From positions 1,063,001-1,110,000 of the forward strand of contig CAJNDS010002490.1 in assembly GCA_905221605.1 (NCBI GenBank): a stretch of DNA of 47,000 nucleotides. Direction: 5' to 3'. Position 1 is the stretch's first letter. Each line of letters opens with the position of its first letter. This document shows, one piece after another, positions 36,898 to 46,482 of this stretch. The DNA comes from Symbiodinium natans (Eukaryota > Sar > Dinophyceae > Suessiales > Symbiodiniaceae). The position numbers and the translations under genes are program-made. The notes under the pieces were generated by a model. It saw only the letters and a list, made by a program, of their open reading frames with translations, made no database searches and was not told where the DNA came from.

Positions 36898-37359
36898 TTG
36901 AGCACGCGATGCATGCTTTGGCTCCGTTGTCTTCAAAGCTGGTTGTGTTTCCAGAAGTCTTGGTGGCTCAGTAAAGAGCAGCCAGCCCCAAAAAAGGGCT
37001 ACCAAGTTTTTTGTCATTTGTTGCAACATTGGTCATGTTCTGTCAGCGCCGGTACAAAGCATACATACCTACATACGAGTACCGCAGGCATCGTCTGCAC
37101 ACACCATGCGCGCGCTCTGTACACAGAGTTCATCTGGCACTCAAAGCGATACATGCACAGAGATTCGCCTCTTGAGCCCTGCGTCTTTCAAGTCGACGTG
37201 CTGCTTCAAGAAGTAAAGGATCTGAACCAGACTAACCATGCAACCGCGCACGTGTGTATGCACAGTCCAAGTATCCATGCACCGGTCCCTCTAGCTTCCC
37301 AAACAAAGCAGACCAATGCTGTAATCGTACATGCTTACATGCCCGCGCGGTCCTTCTGA
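36898..37359 (+). CDS. Hypothetical 153-codon open frame
   Basis: Longest frame in this part of the window not explained by repeats. It begins MSTRCMLWLRCLQSWLCFQK, is rich in Cys, His, Trp and Thr, and ends YMPARSF-stop. Composition is not strongly coding-like (many ACAT/GCATAC words giving His-Thr-Tyr) and no domain is visible. It starts where the TTTAGGG array ends. Possibly non-coding unique sequence. Confidence 0.25.
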   Translation: MSTRCMLWLRCLQSWLCFQKSWWLSKEQPAPKKGYQVFCHLLQHWSCSVSAGTKHTYLHTSTAGIVCTHHARALYTEFIWHSKRYMHRDSPLEPCVFQVDVLLQEVKDLNQTNHATAHVCMHSPSIHAPVPLASQTKQTNAVIVHAYMPARSF

Positions 37360-37559
37360 GGTCTAGACAAGTTTAGGGTCTGGGGCTTAAGGTTCAGGGA
37401 TGTATAGGGGTTAGCATAGGAGCCCAGTTGATTCGAAATGGGTATGTTGGGCATGGGGGGGGGGCTGATTTTGGTAGCTATGTGGTCTCCTGTATTGGAG
37501 AGCACGGCGAAGAGCGAACGATTTTGGGGTTTAGGGCTTAGGGTTTAGGGCTTTTGGGT

Positions 37560-37655
37560 GCCCACTTCTAAGCCCCTTAAGTGCCCTAGCATGGCGATAA
37601 TGGGGTCATAAATGCAGTTATAGTTGGGTTAATCGGTACCATGAACCTGCAAGTA
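37560..37655. mobile_element. Foldback element, family 1, right part
   Basis: AAGTGCCCTAGCATGG, GTTATAGTTGGGTTAAT and the end GTACCATGAACCTGCAAGTA match the right arm; the left end is lost. An ATG at 37641 again opens outward as MNLQV. Confidence 0.65.
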
Positions 37656-37670
37656 GAACACCTTGAACCC

Positions 37671-37782
37671 TCAACATCCCTCAACATCCCTCAGCATCCC
37701 TCAGCATCCCTCAACATCCCTCAACATCCCTCAGCATCCCTCAACATCCCTCAACATCCCTCAACATCCCTCAACATCCCTA
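37671..37782. repeat. 10-bp tandem repeat
   Basis: About eleven copies of TCAACATCCC with TCAGCATCCC variants. The unit resembles a CCCTCAA heptamer with ACAT-type extra bases. Confidence 0.95.
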
Positions 37783-37854
37783 AACCCTGTAAGCTTCAAG
37801 CCCTGAAGACTCTATACCTTCAATGCAAGACGCGTAAGACCCCACCCCCTGAAA

Positions 37855-38004
37855 CCTAAACCCGAAACCCTGAGCCCTAAAACCTTAAAACCCTACACCC
37901 CAGACCCTCAACTCTAAACCCCTAAAACCCCCAAACCCTAAACCCTAAACCCCAAACCCTAAACCCTAAACCCTAAACCCTAAACCCTAAACCCTAAACC
38001 CTGA
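37855..38004. repeat. CCCTAAA array, degenerate then perfect
   Basis: Variants to 37930, then about ten near-perfect units. Confidence 0.95.
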
Positions 38005-38106
38005 GGCTCACCTCCAAGCTTTTGAACCCTTCGAGAGAGGTGCCCGGATCCTGGCATGCTAACGCTCTTCGTAAGTCGGCTTAGTATCCCCGAGGAACCC
38101 CATTAT

Positions 38107-38350
38107 GCGGTTTAGGGTTTAGGGTTTAGGGTTTAGGGTTTAGGGTTTAGGGTTTAGGGTTCTTAGTCAAAAGGGCCTCCAAGTAAGGTTTCAGGGTTTA
38201 GGGTTCAAGGTTCAGGGTTCAAGGTTCAGGGTTTGGGGTTTGGGGTTCAAGGTTCAGGGTTCAGGGTTCAAGGGTTCAGGGTTTAGAGTTTAGGGTTGTA
38301 GGGTTTTAGGGTTCGGGGGCATGCAGGGGCTATGGGTTCAGGGTTTTGGG
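38107..38350. repeat. TTTAGGG array and TTCAGGG/TTCAAGG tail
   Basis: Eight perfect units (38108-38160), then blocks of TTCAAGG-TTCAGGG (38195-38290) and TTTTAGGG variants. Confidence 0.93.
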
Positions 38351-38394
38351 GTTTTAGGGTTTGTGGTTTTAGTTGGGGCGGGGCTCTACCATCA

Positions 38395-38702
38395 TGTGCA
38401 GGCCTCCACTATAACAGAAATGCTTGCCGGTAGCGGGGCTTGTAATAGAAACTGTAACGGAGAAGATCGGAGCTGTAGCTGGTTTGTCGCGGAGCTGTAA
38501 CGGAGCCTTGTCGAAGGCTGCAACGGAGCGCTAGCGGCTGTAGCGATGCTGTGACAGAGCTGCACCGGAGCCGTAGCAGAAGCAGCAACTGGATAACGGA
38601 CCTGTAATGGACCTGTAACGGAGCTGTAACGGAGCTGTAACGGAAGCTGTATACAGAGGTGCAAGCGGTACCGGAAGCTGTAAAGGAGCTGTAGCGCAGG
38701 GC
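38395..38702. repeat. Imperfect GGAGCTGTAAC tandem repeat
   Basis: Many GAGCTGTAACG/GACCTGTAACG/GAAGCTGTA units of about 11-12 bp, perfect near 38605-38645 and decayed toward the left. Confidence 0.88.
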
Positions 38703-39328
38703 TTAGGGAAATAATTTCAGGGATCCTCTACCATAACCCTAAACCCTCAACCCTAAACCCTGAACCCTAAACCCTAAACCCTAAAAACACTGAACCTCAG
38801 AGTGTGTTTGGTTTGGGGTTTAGGGCTCAGGCTAGTTCAGGCTTTAGGGCTCTGGGAGTCCGGTATTCAGGGTTTTGGTGTTTAGGGTTTAGGCTTGAGC
38901 TAAGACCTCAGATATTTCTGAGGGCTCAGGGTTGGAAACTGTGAGGTTCAGGGTTTTCAGGGTTGAGGCTTAAAGCGTATGAGTGTCCGCAAGAACGGCA
39001 AGGCCCCGCCGGTACGAGGCAGTTGTGGATGGCGACGTCACCAAGCCCAACGACCAAGGCCTGCGAAGTTGACGTCACCCCCGTAGCCTCAACCCCAAAC
39101 CCTTAACGCCCTAAGCCCTACCCCATAACCCTGAACCCCTTACGGCCCCTAAACCCCTAAACACCTCGCCCAAGGGCCCTAAACCCCAAACCCTAAACCC
39201 ATAACCCTGAACCCTTAAGGCCCGAAACCCTAAAACGCCGGGCAAATCCTGCAAATCCTGACTGTCCCCGTTGGAACGTTTTGAAGGTTGTTTGGGTCGG
39301 AGCCTTTGGAAGCCCTTGGGCGAGGTGT
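38703..39328. other. Degenerate heptamers with unique sequence
   Basis: CCCTAAA decay at 38736-38800, TTTAGGG/TTCAGGG decay at 38815-38965, unique GC-rich sequence at 38975-39080, then CCCTAAA decay to 39235. No gene recognised. Confidence 0.5.
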
Positions 39329-39402
39329 TTAGGGTTTAGGGTTTAGGGTTTAGGGTTCAGGGTTCAGGGTTCAGGGTTCAGGTTCAGGGTTTAGGGTTAG
39401 GG
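39329..39402. repeat. TTTAGGG/TTCAGGG array
   Basis: Four TTTAGGG units followed by four TTCAGGG units, then TTTAGGG. Confidence 0.95.
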
Positions 39403-39405
39403 TTT

Positions 39406-39729
39406 TTGAAAGGCGTGTGGAGTCTTCTGCTAGCTTTGGCCGTTATGGAAGCTTCTGGCACCCCAAAAACTCGGAAATTGCAAGTTGCACAAAATTTCTT
39501 GCTGGGAGCCCGTTTTGGGGGCTTTTTGACACTTCTGAAGATTCGCATTTGCATGGTTGCCCTTTTGGAAGGCTTTTGTGAGTTTTTGAGGAGCTTCTTT
39601 GTTAGAGGTTGTGAAAGTTTCGTGGATCTTTTTGAGTTTGTTGAAACTTGTGCAAGGCTTTCTGGAGATGTCTTGGAGCTTGTTGGAGCCTGTTGGCCAT
39701 TGCGAAAGCCTCGCGAACTCGGTAACTAG
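39406..39729 (+). CDS. Hypothetical 107-codon open frame
   Basis: Starts MKGVWSLLLALAVMEASG, signal-peptide-like, and continues with FLTLLKIRICMVALLEGF and a hydrophobic, cysteine-containing remainder to a TAG. Much of it is TTTTGAGG/GTTGGAG-type G/T-rich sequence, and the minus strand is also open over the same span, so it may be repeat-derived. Weak call. Confidence 0.2.
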   Translation: MKGVWSLLLALAVMEASGTPKTRKLQVAQNFLLGARFGGFLTLLKIRICMVALLEGFCEFLRSFFVRGCESFVDLFEFVETCARLSGDVLELVGACWPLRKPRELGN

Positions 39730-39836
39730 GATGCCCAGTAGTACCCTTATTCCCTTTTTGGGGGGTTGGGTTCCCTTATCAACCCCTTTAAGCAAAAAAG
39801 GGCACCCTTTTTAAGCCTTGGTTACTGGGCAGCCTA
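39726..39836. mobile_element. Inverted-repeat element, family 5
   Basis: Ends TAGGATGCCCAGTAGT and GTTACTGGGCAGCCTA are inverse with few mismatches; the interior AAAAAGGGCACCCTTTTT is itself palindromic. Single copy in this window. Confidence 0.5.
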
Positions 39837-40020
39837 GGTAAACTACAAGTTAAATTAGTGAAATTGACCCCGTTTTTGGCGCAGTCCTGGTGCAGGGCCC
39901 TTTTTCAAAGCCTTGTTGGGGGCCGTTTTGGGGCTTTTTTCCACCTGTGGAAGGTTTCTTAACGGTTTTCTCCTTGCAAGTGGGCTTGTTGAGCTTCTTG
40001 GGCCACATGCAGTGTAGCAT
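39837..40020. other. Unique T/G-rich sequence
   Basis: Resembles the G/T-rich stretch at 39400-39700 in word use. No gene recognised. Confidence 0.4.
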
Positions 40021-40041
40021 ATCTATATATATATATATATC

Positions 40042-40114
<73 letters not shown>

Positions 40115-40184
40115 GTATATGCATATGTATATGTATGTGTATATGTATATGTATACGTACATTTATATGTATATATATATATAT
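40021..40184. repeat. TA and TATATG microsatellite
   Basis: (TA)n then TATATG hexamers, the same hexamer as at 22000-22095. Confidence 0.97.
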
Positions 40185-40768
40185 GTCAATGTTGCGAAAG
40201 GAGCCTTCATTTATCCTCACTTAGATCAGACGTCACCTTCCCTGTGTTGCAACACAGCCAGGTGAGTCTTTGACTGACGTCTTGCGGGGCGGGGCTGCGA
40301 CCTCATGGGGAGCACGTATTGAGGCTTTTGTGTTTAGGGTTTGGGGTTTAGAGTTTGGGGTTTAGGGTTTACGGTTTAGGGATCAGGGGGTTTGGGGTTT
40401 TTGGTGTGCGTTGATCCAAATCATGGAGTTGAGTTCAGATCAACCCTTGTGCCTCTCAGCTACAAAGGGCCCCCCAAAGTCCCGAGCCACCCGAAGTTCC
40501 GAAAACCAACTTAGAAAGCCTTTGCTCAACACCCTGGGGTTTAGGGTTTAGGCTCCAAGCCCCCGCCAAAACCCAAGTCCTAAACCTCGTACAGTGTCGA
40601 TCGCTTCGGAAAAGCCTTAGGGCAGGCATCATGAGCAGCAACCCATCTACGCCGCCTAACAGCCTCTCAAAATGCAGGCCTCCATGACGTCCTTTTCCGT
40701 TCAGGGTTTAGAGGGAAGCAAGCTGCTTTCCTGCCACAACCCTAGGCGCTAGAAATCAAAAGTCCAAT
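40185..40768. other. Unassigned stretch
   Basis: TTTAGGG/TTTGGGG decay at 40330-40400 and 40537-40550; the rest is unique with no recognised gene. Confidence 0.45.
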
Positions 40769-40982
40769 TTCGTGCTTTCTGGATGTACATCCCGAAACCC
40801 TAAACCCTAAACCCTAAACCCTAAACCCTAAACCCTAAACCCTAAACCCTAAACCCTAAACCCAAAACCTTCGTGCTTTCTGGATGTACATCCCGAAACC
40901 CTAAACCCTAAACCCTAAACCCTAAACCCAAAACCCTAAACCCTAAACCCTATACCCTAAACCCTAAACCCTCAACCCTAAC
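40769..40982. repeat. Two CCCTAAA arrays in a 101-bp duplication
   Basis: TTCGTGCTTTCTGGATGTAC followed by ATCCCGAAACCCTAAA occurs at 40769 and again at 40870, each followed by CCCTAAA units, so a block of unique sequence plus telomere-like repeats has been duplicated in tandem. Confidence 0.95.
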
Positions 40983-41149
40983 GTGCTCAGGTTGTGACGC
41001 AAGAAGGTGCGGGTGCCCGGAGGGCGGCGAGCTGCTGCTTTGGGGACCGATTGAGCTTTCCACGGGCAAGTCCAGAAACCCTGAACCTTAAACCCTAGCC
41101 CTAAACCCTAAACCACCCTTTCATATATAATATAAATGTTAATGACTTT
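40983..41149. other. Unique spacer
   Basis: GC-rich sequence to 41070, decayed CCCTAAA, then an AT-rich lead-in to the 21-bp repeat. No gene recognised. Confidence 0.4.
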
Positions 41150-41265
41150 GCGGGCAAGGTCATATATTTAGCGGGCAAGGTCATATATTTAGTGGGCAAG
41201 GTAATATATTTAGCGGGCAAGGTCATATATTTAGCGGGCAAGGTCATATATTTCGTGGGCAAGGT
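41150..41265. repeat. 21-bp tandem repeat fused to telomere-like array
   Basis: Six copies of GCGGGCAAGGTCATATATTT plus A, exactly 21 bp apart (41150, 41171, 41192, 41213, 41234, 41255). The last copy breaks after GGGCAAGGT and passes straight into AAACCCTAAA. Confidence 0.97.
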
Positions 41266-41526
41266 AAACCCTAAACCCTAAACCCTAAACCCTAAACCCT
41301 AAACCCTAAACCCTAAACCCTAAACCCTAAACCCTAAACCCTAAACCCTAAACCCTAAACCGTAAACCTTAAACCCTAAACCCTACACCCTAAACCTTAA
41401 ACCTTATACCTTAAACCTTAAACCTTAAACCTTAAACCCTAAACCCTAAACCCTAAACCCTAAACCCTAAACCCTAAACCCTAAACCCTAAACCCCGAAC
41501 CCTAAACCCTAAACCCTAAACCCTCT
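41266..41526. repeat. CCCTAAA array with CCTTAAA block
   Basis: About 36 units; consecutive CCTTAAA copies at about 41390-41440 are flanked by CCCTAAA. Confidence 0.97.
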
Positions 41527-41530
41527 GCCC

Positions 41531-41612
41531 TACTTGGAGTTTCATGGTACTTATCAACTAGTTGAAACTGTACTTAGAACCATTGAGCCCCCAACTTATC
41601 AACAAATCACAT
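41531..41612. mobile_element. Foldback element, family 1, left part
   Basis: TACTTGGAGTTTCATGGTAC, then TTATCAACTAGTTGAAACTG, matches the left arm; the right arm is not found. Confidence 0.6.
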
Positions 41613-42313
41613 GCTGTGCATCCTGCTCCCCCCCCCCCCTCCCCCGCGCGCTGAACACCCCCAAGCCCTGAAGGGGTGTTGCCCTAGGTTCTCCCAGCCG
41701 ACGTGTTTAAACTCTTCAGCAGGCCCCAGAAACCCTGAACCCTAAACCCTAAGCCCTAAACCTTAAACCCTAAGCCCTCAGCCCTAAACCCTAAGCGCTA
41801 AACCCCAAACCCTAAACCCTACACCCCAAACCCCAAACCCTAAATCCCGAATCCTGGAGGCGTCTTTCCAGGCACGTTGCTGTCCTCGGCGCTCCTTTCG
41901 GCGGAGGTGGTTTGGGGATTAGGGGTTAGGGTTTAGGGTTTGGAGTTTAGGGTTTGGGGTTTAGGGCTTTGTTAGGGTCTTGCTTCCCATCCTTCTTCCT
42001 TGTCGGCCAGACACACCCCAAGCCCCAAAACCTGAACTCCCGATCCTGTTGGAGCTGAGTGTAGCGATATCCCCAAAGCCGTATTCACAACTTCTCTTCA
42101 AAATTTGATTAGTATTGGATTCACGCCTTCCCATATTCCATTAAAATCATGAGGGTATGAGTGTAAGAGTGCATGAATTCAGTAAATAACCCCCAAACCC
42201 GAAGTTCGGAACCCCCCCCCTGACTACAGGCACCCTGAAGCTGTAGCCGCATTAGGAACAAGGGAATATCAAACAATAAAGATTATTAAGGTTGTAAGTG
42301 GAGTACCCTAAAA
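41613..42313. other. Degenerate heptamers and unique sequence
   Basis: C-runs (41630-41645, 42213), CCCTAAA variants (41733-41850), TTTAGGG variants (41918-41965), then AT-richer unique sequence (42060-42290). No gene recognised. Confidence 0.5.
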
Positions 42314-42438
42314 CCTAGCCCCTAAACCCTAAACCCTAAACCCTAAACCCTAAACCCTAAACCCTAAACCCTAAACCCTAAACCCCAAACCATAAACCCC
42401 AAACCCCAAACCCCAAACCCTAAACCCTAAACCCTACA
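42314..42438. repeat. CCCTAAA array with CCCCAAA block
   Basis: About seventeen units; CCCCAAA copies cluster at 42382-42420. Confidence 0.96.
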
Positions 42439-42439
42439 A

Positions 42440-42526
42440 TCCATGTTCTCCGGAGGAGGCCGCCAACGTCGGGCACGCCGATGCCAAGAAGAAGGGCGGC
42501 AAGGCATCCCAAAGTCCCAAAGTGCT
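42440..42526 (+). other. Exon-like scrap between two arrays
   Basis: One frame reads CSPEEAANVGHADAKKKGGK and ASQSPK, then runs into CCCTAAA and stops. Lys/Ala-rich coding-like composition; not recognised. Confidence 0.3.
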
Positions 42527-42646
42527 AAACCCTAAACCCTAAACCCTAAACCCTAAACCCTAAACCCTAAACCCTAAACCCTAAACCCTAAACCCTAAAC
42601 CCTAAACCCTAAACCCTAAACCCTAAACCCTAAACCCTAAACCCTT
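42527..42646. repeat. CCCTAAA array
   Basis: About seventeen perfect units. Confidence 0.97.
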
Positions 42647-42727
42647 TCGTAGGCGTGTAAAGCCCGATAAACCCTACATGCTGGAGACCCTGAAGTTTAG
42701 GCTTTAGGGTTTAGGGTTTAGGGTCCC

Positions 42728-42818
42728 TACTTGGAGGTTCATGGTACTTACTAACCCCATGATAGCTGCACTTATAACCCACTTATAACCCACTCATAAG
42801 CCACTTAATAGTCCACGC
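42728..42818. mobile_element. Foldback element, family 1, left part
   Basis: TACTTGGAGGTTCATGGTAC, then TTACTAACCCCATGATAGCT and repeated ACTTATAACCC; the right arm is missing. Confidence 0.6.
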
Positions 42819-43686
42819 ACCCCAGAGTCCCAGACCCTAATGCCCAAACACAAGGCCCAAAGCCCCAAAACCCCGAATGCTATAAAACCTAAAGCCCAAA
42901 GTCGCTAAACCCTTCCAGGGCCTAAACCTTCAACCCTAAACCCCAATCCCTAAACTAGAGCGAGCCGCGGGCACTGCCAGGGCTAGCTAGAGGCGAGCGA
43001 TACCGCGTGCGGCCAGCGCGGTGAGCGTGGACCAAGCATGGAAGGGTCGAACCCGCGTGTCCGCGTCAGGCTAACCCAACTTTCGGCTTTAAAAGTTTAA
43101 GGTCAACTTTCCTGCAGAGAGCTTCTTGTAGGGGGCCTTGCCATAAGGGGCGAGCCGCGGATTCTCTGCGTGACTGGGGCTTCTTGCCTATAGCCATGTT
43201 CACCAAGGGGATGTTCGTCAATAGCATCTTCATCCTCATTGTCTGAGTCTGGGCTGGCACACCTAGAGCGTACAATCAGAAGAACAACCCCAAACCCAGC
43301 GCATGTCCCGCGTAGTGGTGTGCGCGGAACGTTGGTAACAACCCTTAACCCTGAGACTAGACCCGAAACCTTAAAGGCCCTACAGTCAGGGCCGAAGTCC
43401 CGCGTGGCTCTGGAGGCAGGATTGGACACCTTTTACACATGTTAATTAGGATAGGGTTTAGGTTAAGGGTCATGTGTTTTTGGTTTCGGGTTGGTGCCCG
43501 ATGACAGGGTATGAGATGTCCCGTGGTAGGTCTTCGACCCCTAAACCCTGAAAGCCCCAATGTCTTTAAAAGAACCTGGGGTCTCTTATTGGGGTGAGTA
43601 GGCTCCTTGCACTTCAAGTTCCAAACAGACGATGCCGTCAAAGAATTCGCTAGACGATAGCACCTCAAATCCAAACAGCGTGCGCT
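42819..43686. other. Degenerate heptamers, then a unique island
   Basis: CCCAAA-type decay to 42955, then about 700 bp of unique sequence. Frames of 65-108 codons are open on both strands (43066-43275 and 43103-43429 minus; 43239-43445 plus); the minus-strand frame ending KLLKPKVGLA is the most protein-like, but none has a recognisable domain. I could not choose a strand. Confidence 0.4.
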
Positions 43687-44012
43687 AAACCCTAACCTTA
43701 AACCCGAAACACTAAACCCGAAACCCTAAACCCTAAACACTCCCTAAACCCTAAGCCCCAAACTCTGACCAAAGGGTCTCTAGACCACCTTTGCACTTTT
43801 GATCTTCCACATACTCAAGCATGTGTTTTCGGCAGGTGGTCGTAAGGGTGGGGGGGGGACCTTTCGGGCCCTCAGCCCGAAGCTCGACAACCCGGCAGCC
43901 CGACAGCTCGTAATCCGAAACCCAGAAACCCTAAACCCCCAAAACCCAAACCCCAAACCCTAAACCCCAAACCCTAAACCCTAAACCCCCCAAACCCCCA
44001 AACCCTAAACCC
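43687..44012. repeat. Degenerate CCCTAAA region
   Basis: CCCTAAA, CCCGAAA and CCCCAAA variants at 43687-43760 and 43915-44012, around a unique segment with a G-run (43849). Confidence 0.8.
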
Positions 44013-44081
44013 TAAGCCCTTGCTTCTTTTGCCGAGCTGCGACAGGTCTCAGAGGGGAAGCGCGGGCCTCATCCGGGGTAG

Positions 44082-44168
44082 GATTTAGGTTGGGGGTTTA
44101 GGGGTTTAGGGTTTAGGGTTTGGGGGTCAGGGTTCAGGGTTTAGGGTTTAGGGTTCAGGGTTTAGGGC
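44082..44168. repeat. TTTAGGG/TTCAGGG array
   Basis: About ten units with variants. Confidence 0.9.
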
Positions 44169-44277
44169 TGCTTAGGATGTCGGACTGCAGAAATACATGA
44201 GACGTCGAAGGAAAGAGCCTTGCTTTGAGGACAGAACGTGCGGGATTCGCTTTGTCTGGCCGCTGGCCTGACCTCAG

Positions 44278-44385
44278 ACCCTCAACCCCTCAACCCTCAA
44301 CCCTCAACCCTAAACCCTAAACCCTAAACCCTAAACCCTAAACCCTAAACCCTAAACCCTAAACCCTAAAGCCTAAGCCCGAAGC
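44278..44385. repeat. CCCTCAA then CCCTAAA array
   Basis: Four CCCTCAA units pass directly into about nine CCCTAAA units. Confidence 0.95.
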
Positions 44386-45112
44386 CTGAAACCACACGGT
44401 GTGCGGCATAGCCTTAAGGCTGTAAGCTCTGTTGCAACCCCCTTCTTGCCTACAACTAGTGGAAAAAGGATCTGTCTGAGTTTTGTGTCGGGAAGATGCC
44501 GAAGCTCCCAAGGTATCGAATGGTGCGCCGGATGCTCTACACCTGTGGGCACGAAGTGCAGCGAACTTGGGGCGCCATGACGTTGTGAGTTCTTAAGTGA
44601 GTTAGGATGCTAAGCCCTGAGCCGAGCTTAGGATTTGGTGTATAGGGTTTGGGGTTTCGGGCTTCGGCGTTAGGATCTAGGGTTTTGTGTCCGGGGTTTA
44701 GGGGTTTGACTCGGGGCAGCGTCCGGGACTTCGGGGATTAGGGGGAGGGAGGGGGGGGGGGGGTTTGGGGGTTTAGGACTTGAGGGTTTAAGAGCTTTGG
44801 TAAGCCGAAACCCCTAAACCCTAAACCCTGAACCTAGATTTTGGGAGCTAGACTTGTGCCCTACTTTGAACCCGAAACCCTAAACCCCTAACCCTGAACC
44901 TACAGCCTAAACCCTAAACCTTGAACAACGCTGGACCCTAAACCTAAACCCTAAACCCTAACATGTTCGCTTCAAAGGACTGACGGGGGCAGCGTAGGAA
45001 TCTGAGAATCTGGGCTCTTGCTGAGAAGCTTTTAGCTCAGCTACCGTTTTTATGCAGGGCTACGTGGGGCCAATTTCAAGCTTTGGGGTTTAGGGTTGCG
45101 GGTTTTAGGATC
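44386..45112. other. Unique islands and degenerate heptamers
   Basis: Unique sequence at 44390-44600 (one frame near 44495 reads MPKLPRYRMVRRMLYTCGHE and onward to 44591, short and unrecognised). Mixed TTTAGGG/CCCTAAA decay and a G-run (44750-44763) follow. No gene called. Confidence 0.4.
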
Positions 45113-45318
45113 CCTAAACCCTAAACCCTAAGCTCTAAACCCTAAACCCTAAACCCTAAACCCTAAACCCTAAACCCTAAACCCTAAGCCCTAAGCCCTA
45201 AGCCCTAAGCCCTGAGCCCTAAACCCTAAACCCTAAACCCCTGAACCCTAAACCCTAAACCCTAAACCCTAAACCCTAAACCCTAAACCCTAAACCCTAA
45301 ACCCTAAACCCTAAACCT
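45113..45318. repeat. CCCTAAA array with CCCTAAG block
   Basis: About 28 units; consecutive CCCTAAG copies at 45184-45212. Confidence 0.97.
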
Positions 45319-46056
45319 GCTCCCATTGAGGGTCGAGCTCCACCGGACAAGCTACGGAGCCATCTCTTTGGGAGATCTCGAGGCGGGGGTGGAGGGTTTT
45401 GGGGGGTCGCGCGGCTGAGGTGTTGGGGGTTTCTAGAAGGAACCCGAAACCCTAAACCCTAAACCCCTAAAACCCCCAAAACCCCACAACCCGGCAACCG
45501 TAAGCCCCAACCCTGAACCCCAAACCCAACCCTCAACCCCAACACCTCCAAACCCTAAGCCCCCTGAACCCTGAACCCTGAACGGTTCAAGGTTTAGGGT
45601 TTAGGGTTTAGGGTTATTAGATCTCAAGGCGGGGCCGCGGTAGGAATCGCGGGGCTTAGGAGTTACGGGTTTCGAGTTTTGAGTTGTTTAAGTTCTTGTT
45701 ATAAGTGGGTTTAGGGTTTAGGGTTTAAGGCTTGGGGTTTAAGGTTTAGGGTTGCAGGTATGGGGTTGGGTTTTGAGGTTTGAAGGGGTGTTTAAGGTTT
45801 CAGTTTAGGGGGTTGAGGGGGTTTGGGTCGAGGGGCTTGGCGGGTTTTCGTGGGGGTGTTGGGTTAGCCCTACACCCTAAACCGTAAACTCTCAACCCTA
45901 ATTTTAAAACCGTAAAACCCTAAACCCTAAACCCTAAACCCTTAACCCTTAACCCTAAACCCTGACCCCTAAACCGGTTTAGAGTTTGGGGGTTCGGGTC
46001 ATGAAGAGGGTGATCCACGCCCAAGCCCCAAAAACCGGTATAACCGGTTTAGGGTG
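45319..46056. other. Degenerate heptamers and short unique sequence
   Basis: Variants of both orientations (45445-45600, 45700-45760, 45865-45975) with unique spacers, including an ACCGGTT/AACCGGT palindromic pair (45973, 46033). No gene. Confidence 0.5.
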
Positions 46057-46114
46057 ACCGGCTTAGGGTTTAGGGCTTAGGGTTTAGGGTTTAGGGTTTA
46101 GGGTTTAGGGTTTA
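46057..46114. repeat. TTTAGGG array
   Basis: About eight units with one GCTTAGGG. Confidence 0.95.
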
Positions 46115-46149
46115 CGTTGTAGGGGGCCATAAGCAACTCTCTACTGCAA

Positions 46150-46232
46150 ACGATCCCGTGCGCGACGGGAGCAGGTGGGCCGCCTCGAGCGCGTGAGCGC
46201 GGACGAGGCAGCACCGCACAAAGAACCCTCTT
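46150..46232 (+). other. Possible terminal exon scrap
   Basis: One frame reads RREQVGRLERVSADEAAPHK then EPS-stop (TAA 46230-46232). GC-rich, charged and coding-like, with TTTAGGG before it and CCCTAAA after it. Not recognised. Confidence 0.3.
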
Positions 46233-46246
46233 AATGAAGGAATTGT

Positions 46247-46390
46247 CCCGAAGCCCTAAACCCTAAGCCCTAAACCCTAGACCCCTAAACCCTCGCCTTA
46301 AACCCTAAACCCGAAACCCTAAACTCGAAACCCCAAACCCCTAAACCCCTAAACCCTAAAACCCTAGGACCTAAAGCCTAAAACCATACT
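46247..46390. repeat. Degenerate CCCTAAA array
   Basis: CCCTAAA, CCCTAAG, CCCGAAA and CCCCTAAA units. Confidence 0.9.
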
Positions 46391-46482
46391 AAGGAGTCCC
46401 CATGTATTACTTAAGCTGTATTGGCTCCTCGGGGCAAGGGTTAGGGCTCCGGGGTTCTAGGGTTTGGTGGCTTTAAGGTTTA

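Noticed and set aside
43010-43080. tRNA-like GGGTCGAACCCG word
   Set aside because: It resembles a T-arm but lacks the TTC core, and no acceptor, D or anticodon stems could be paired around it. The TTCGAACCTG at 3949 was dismissed for the same reason.
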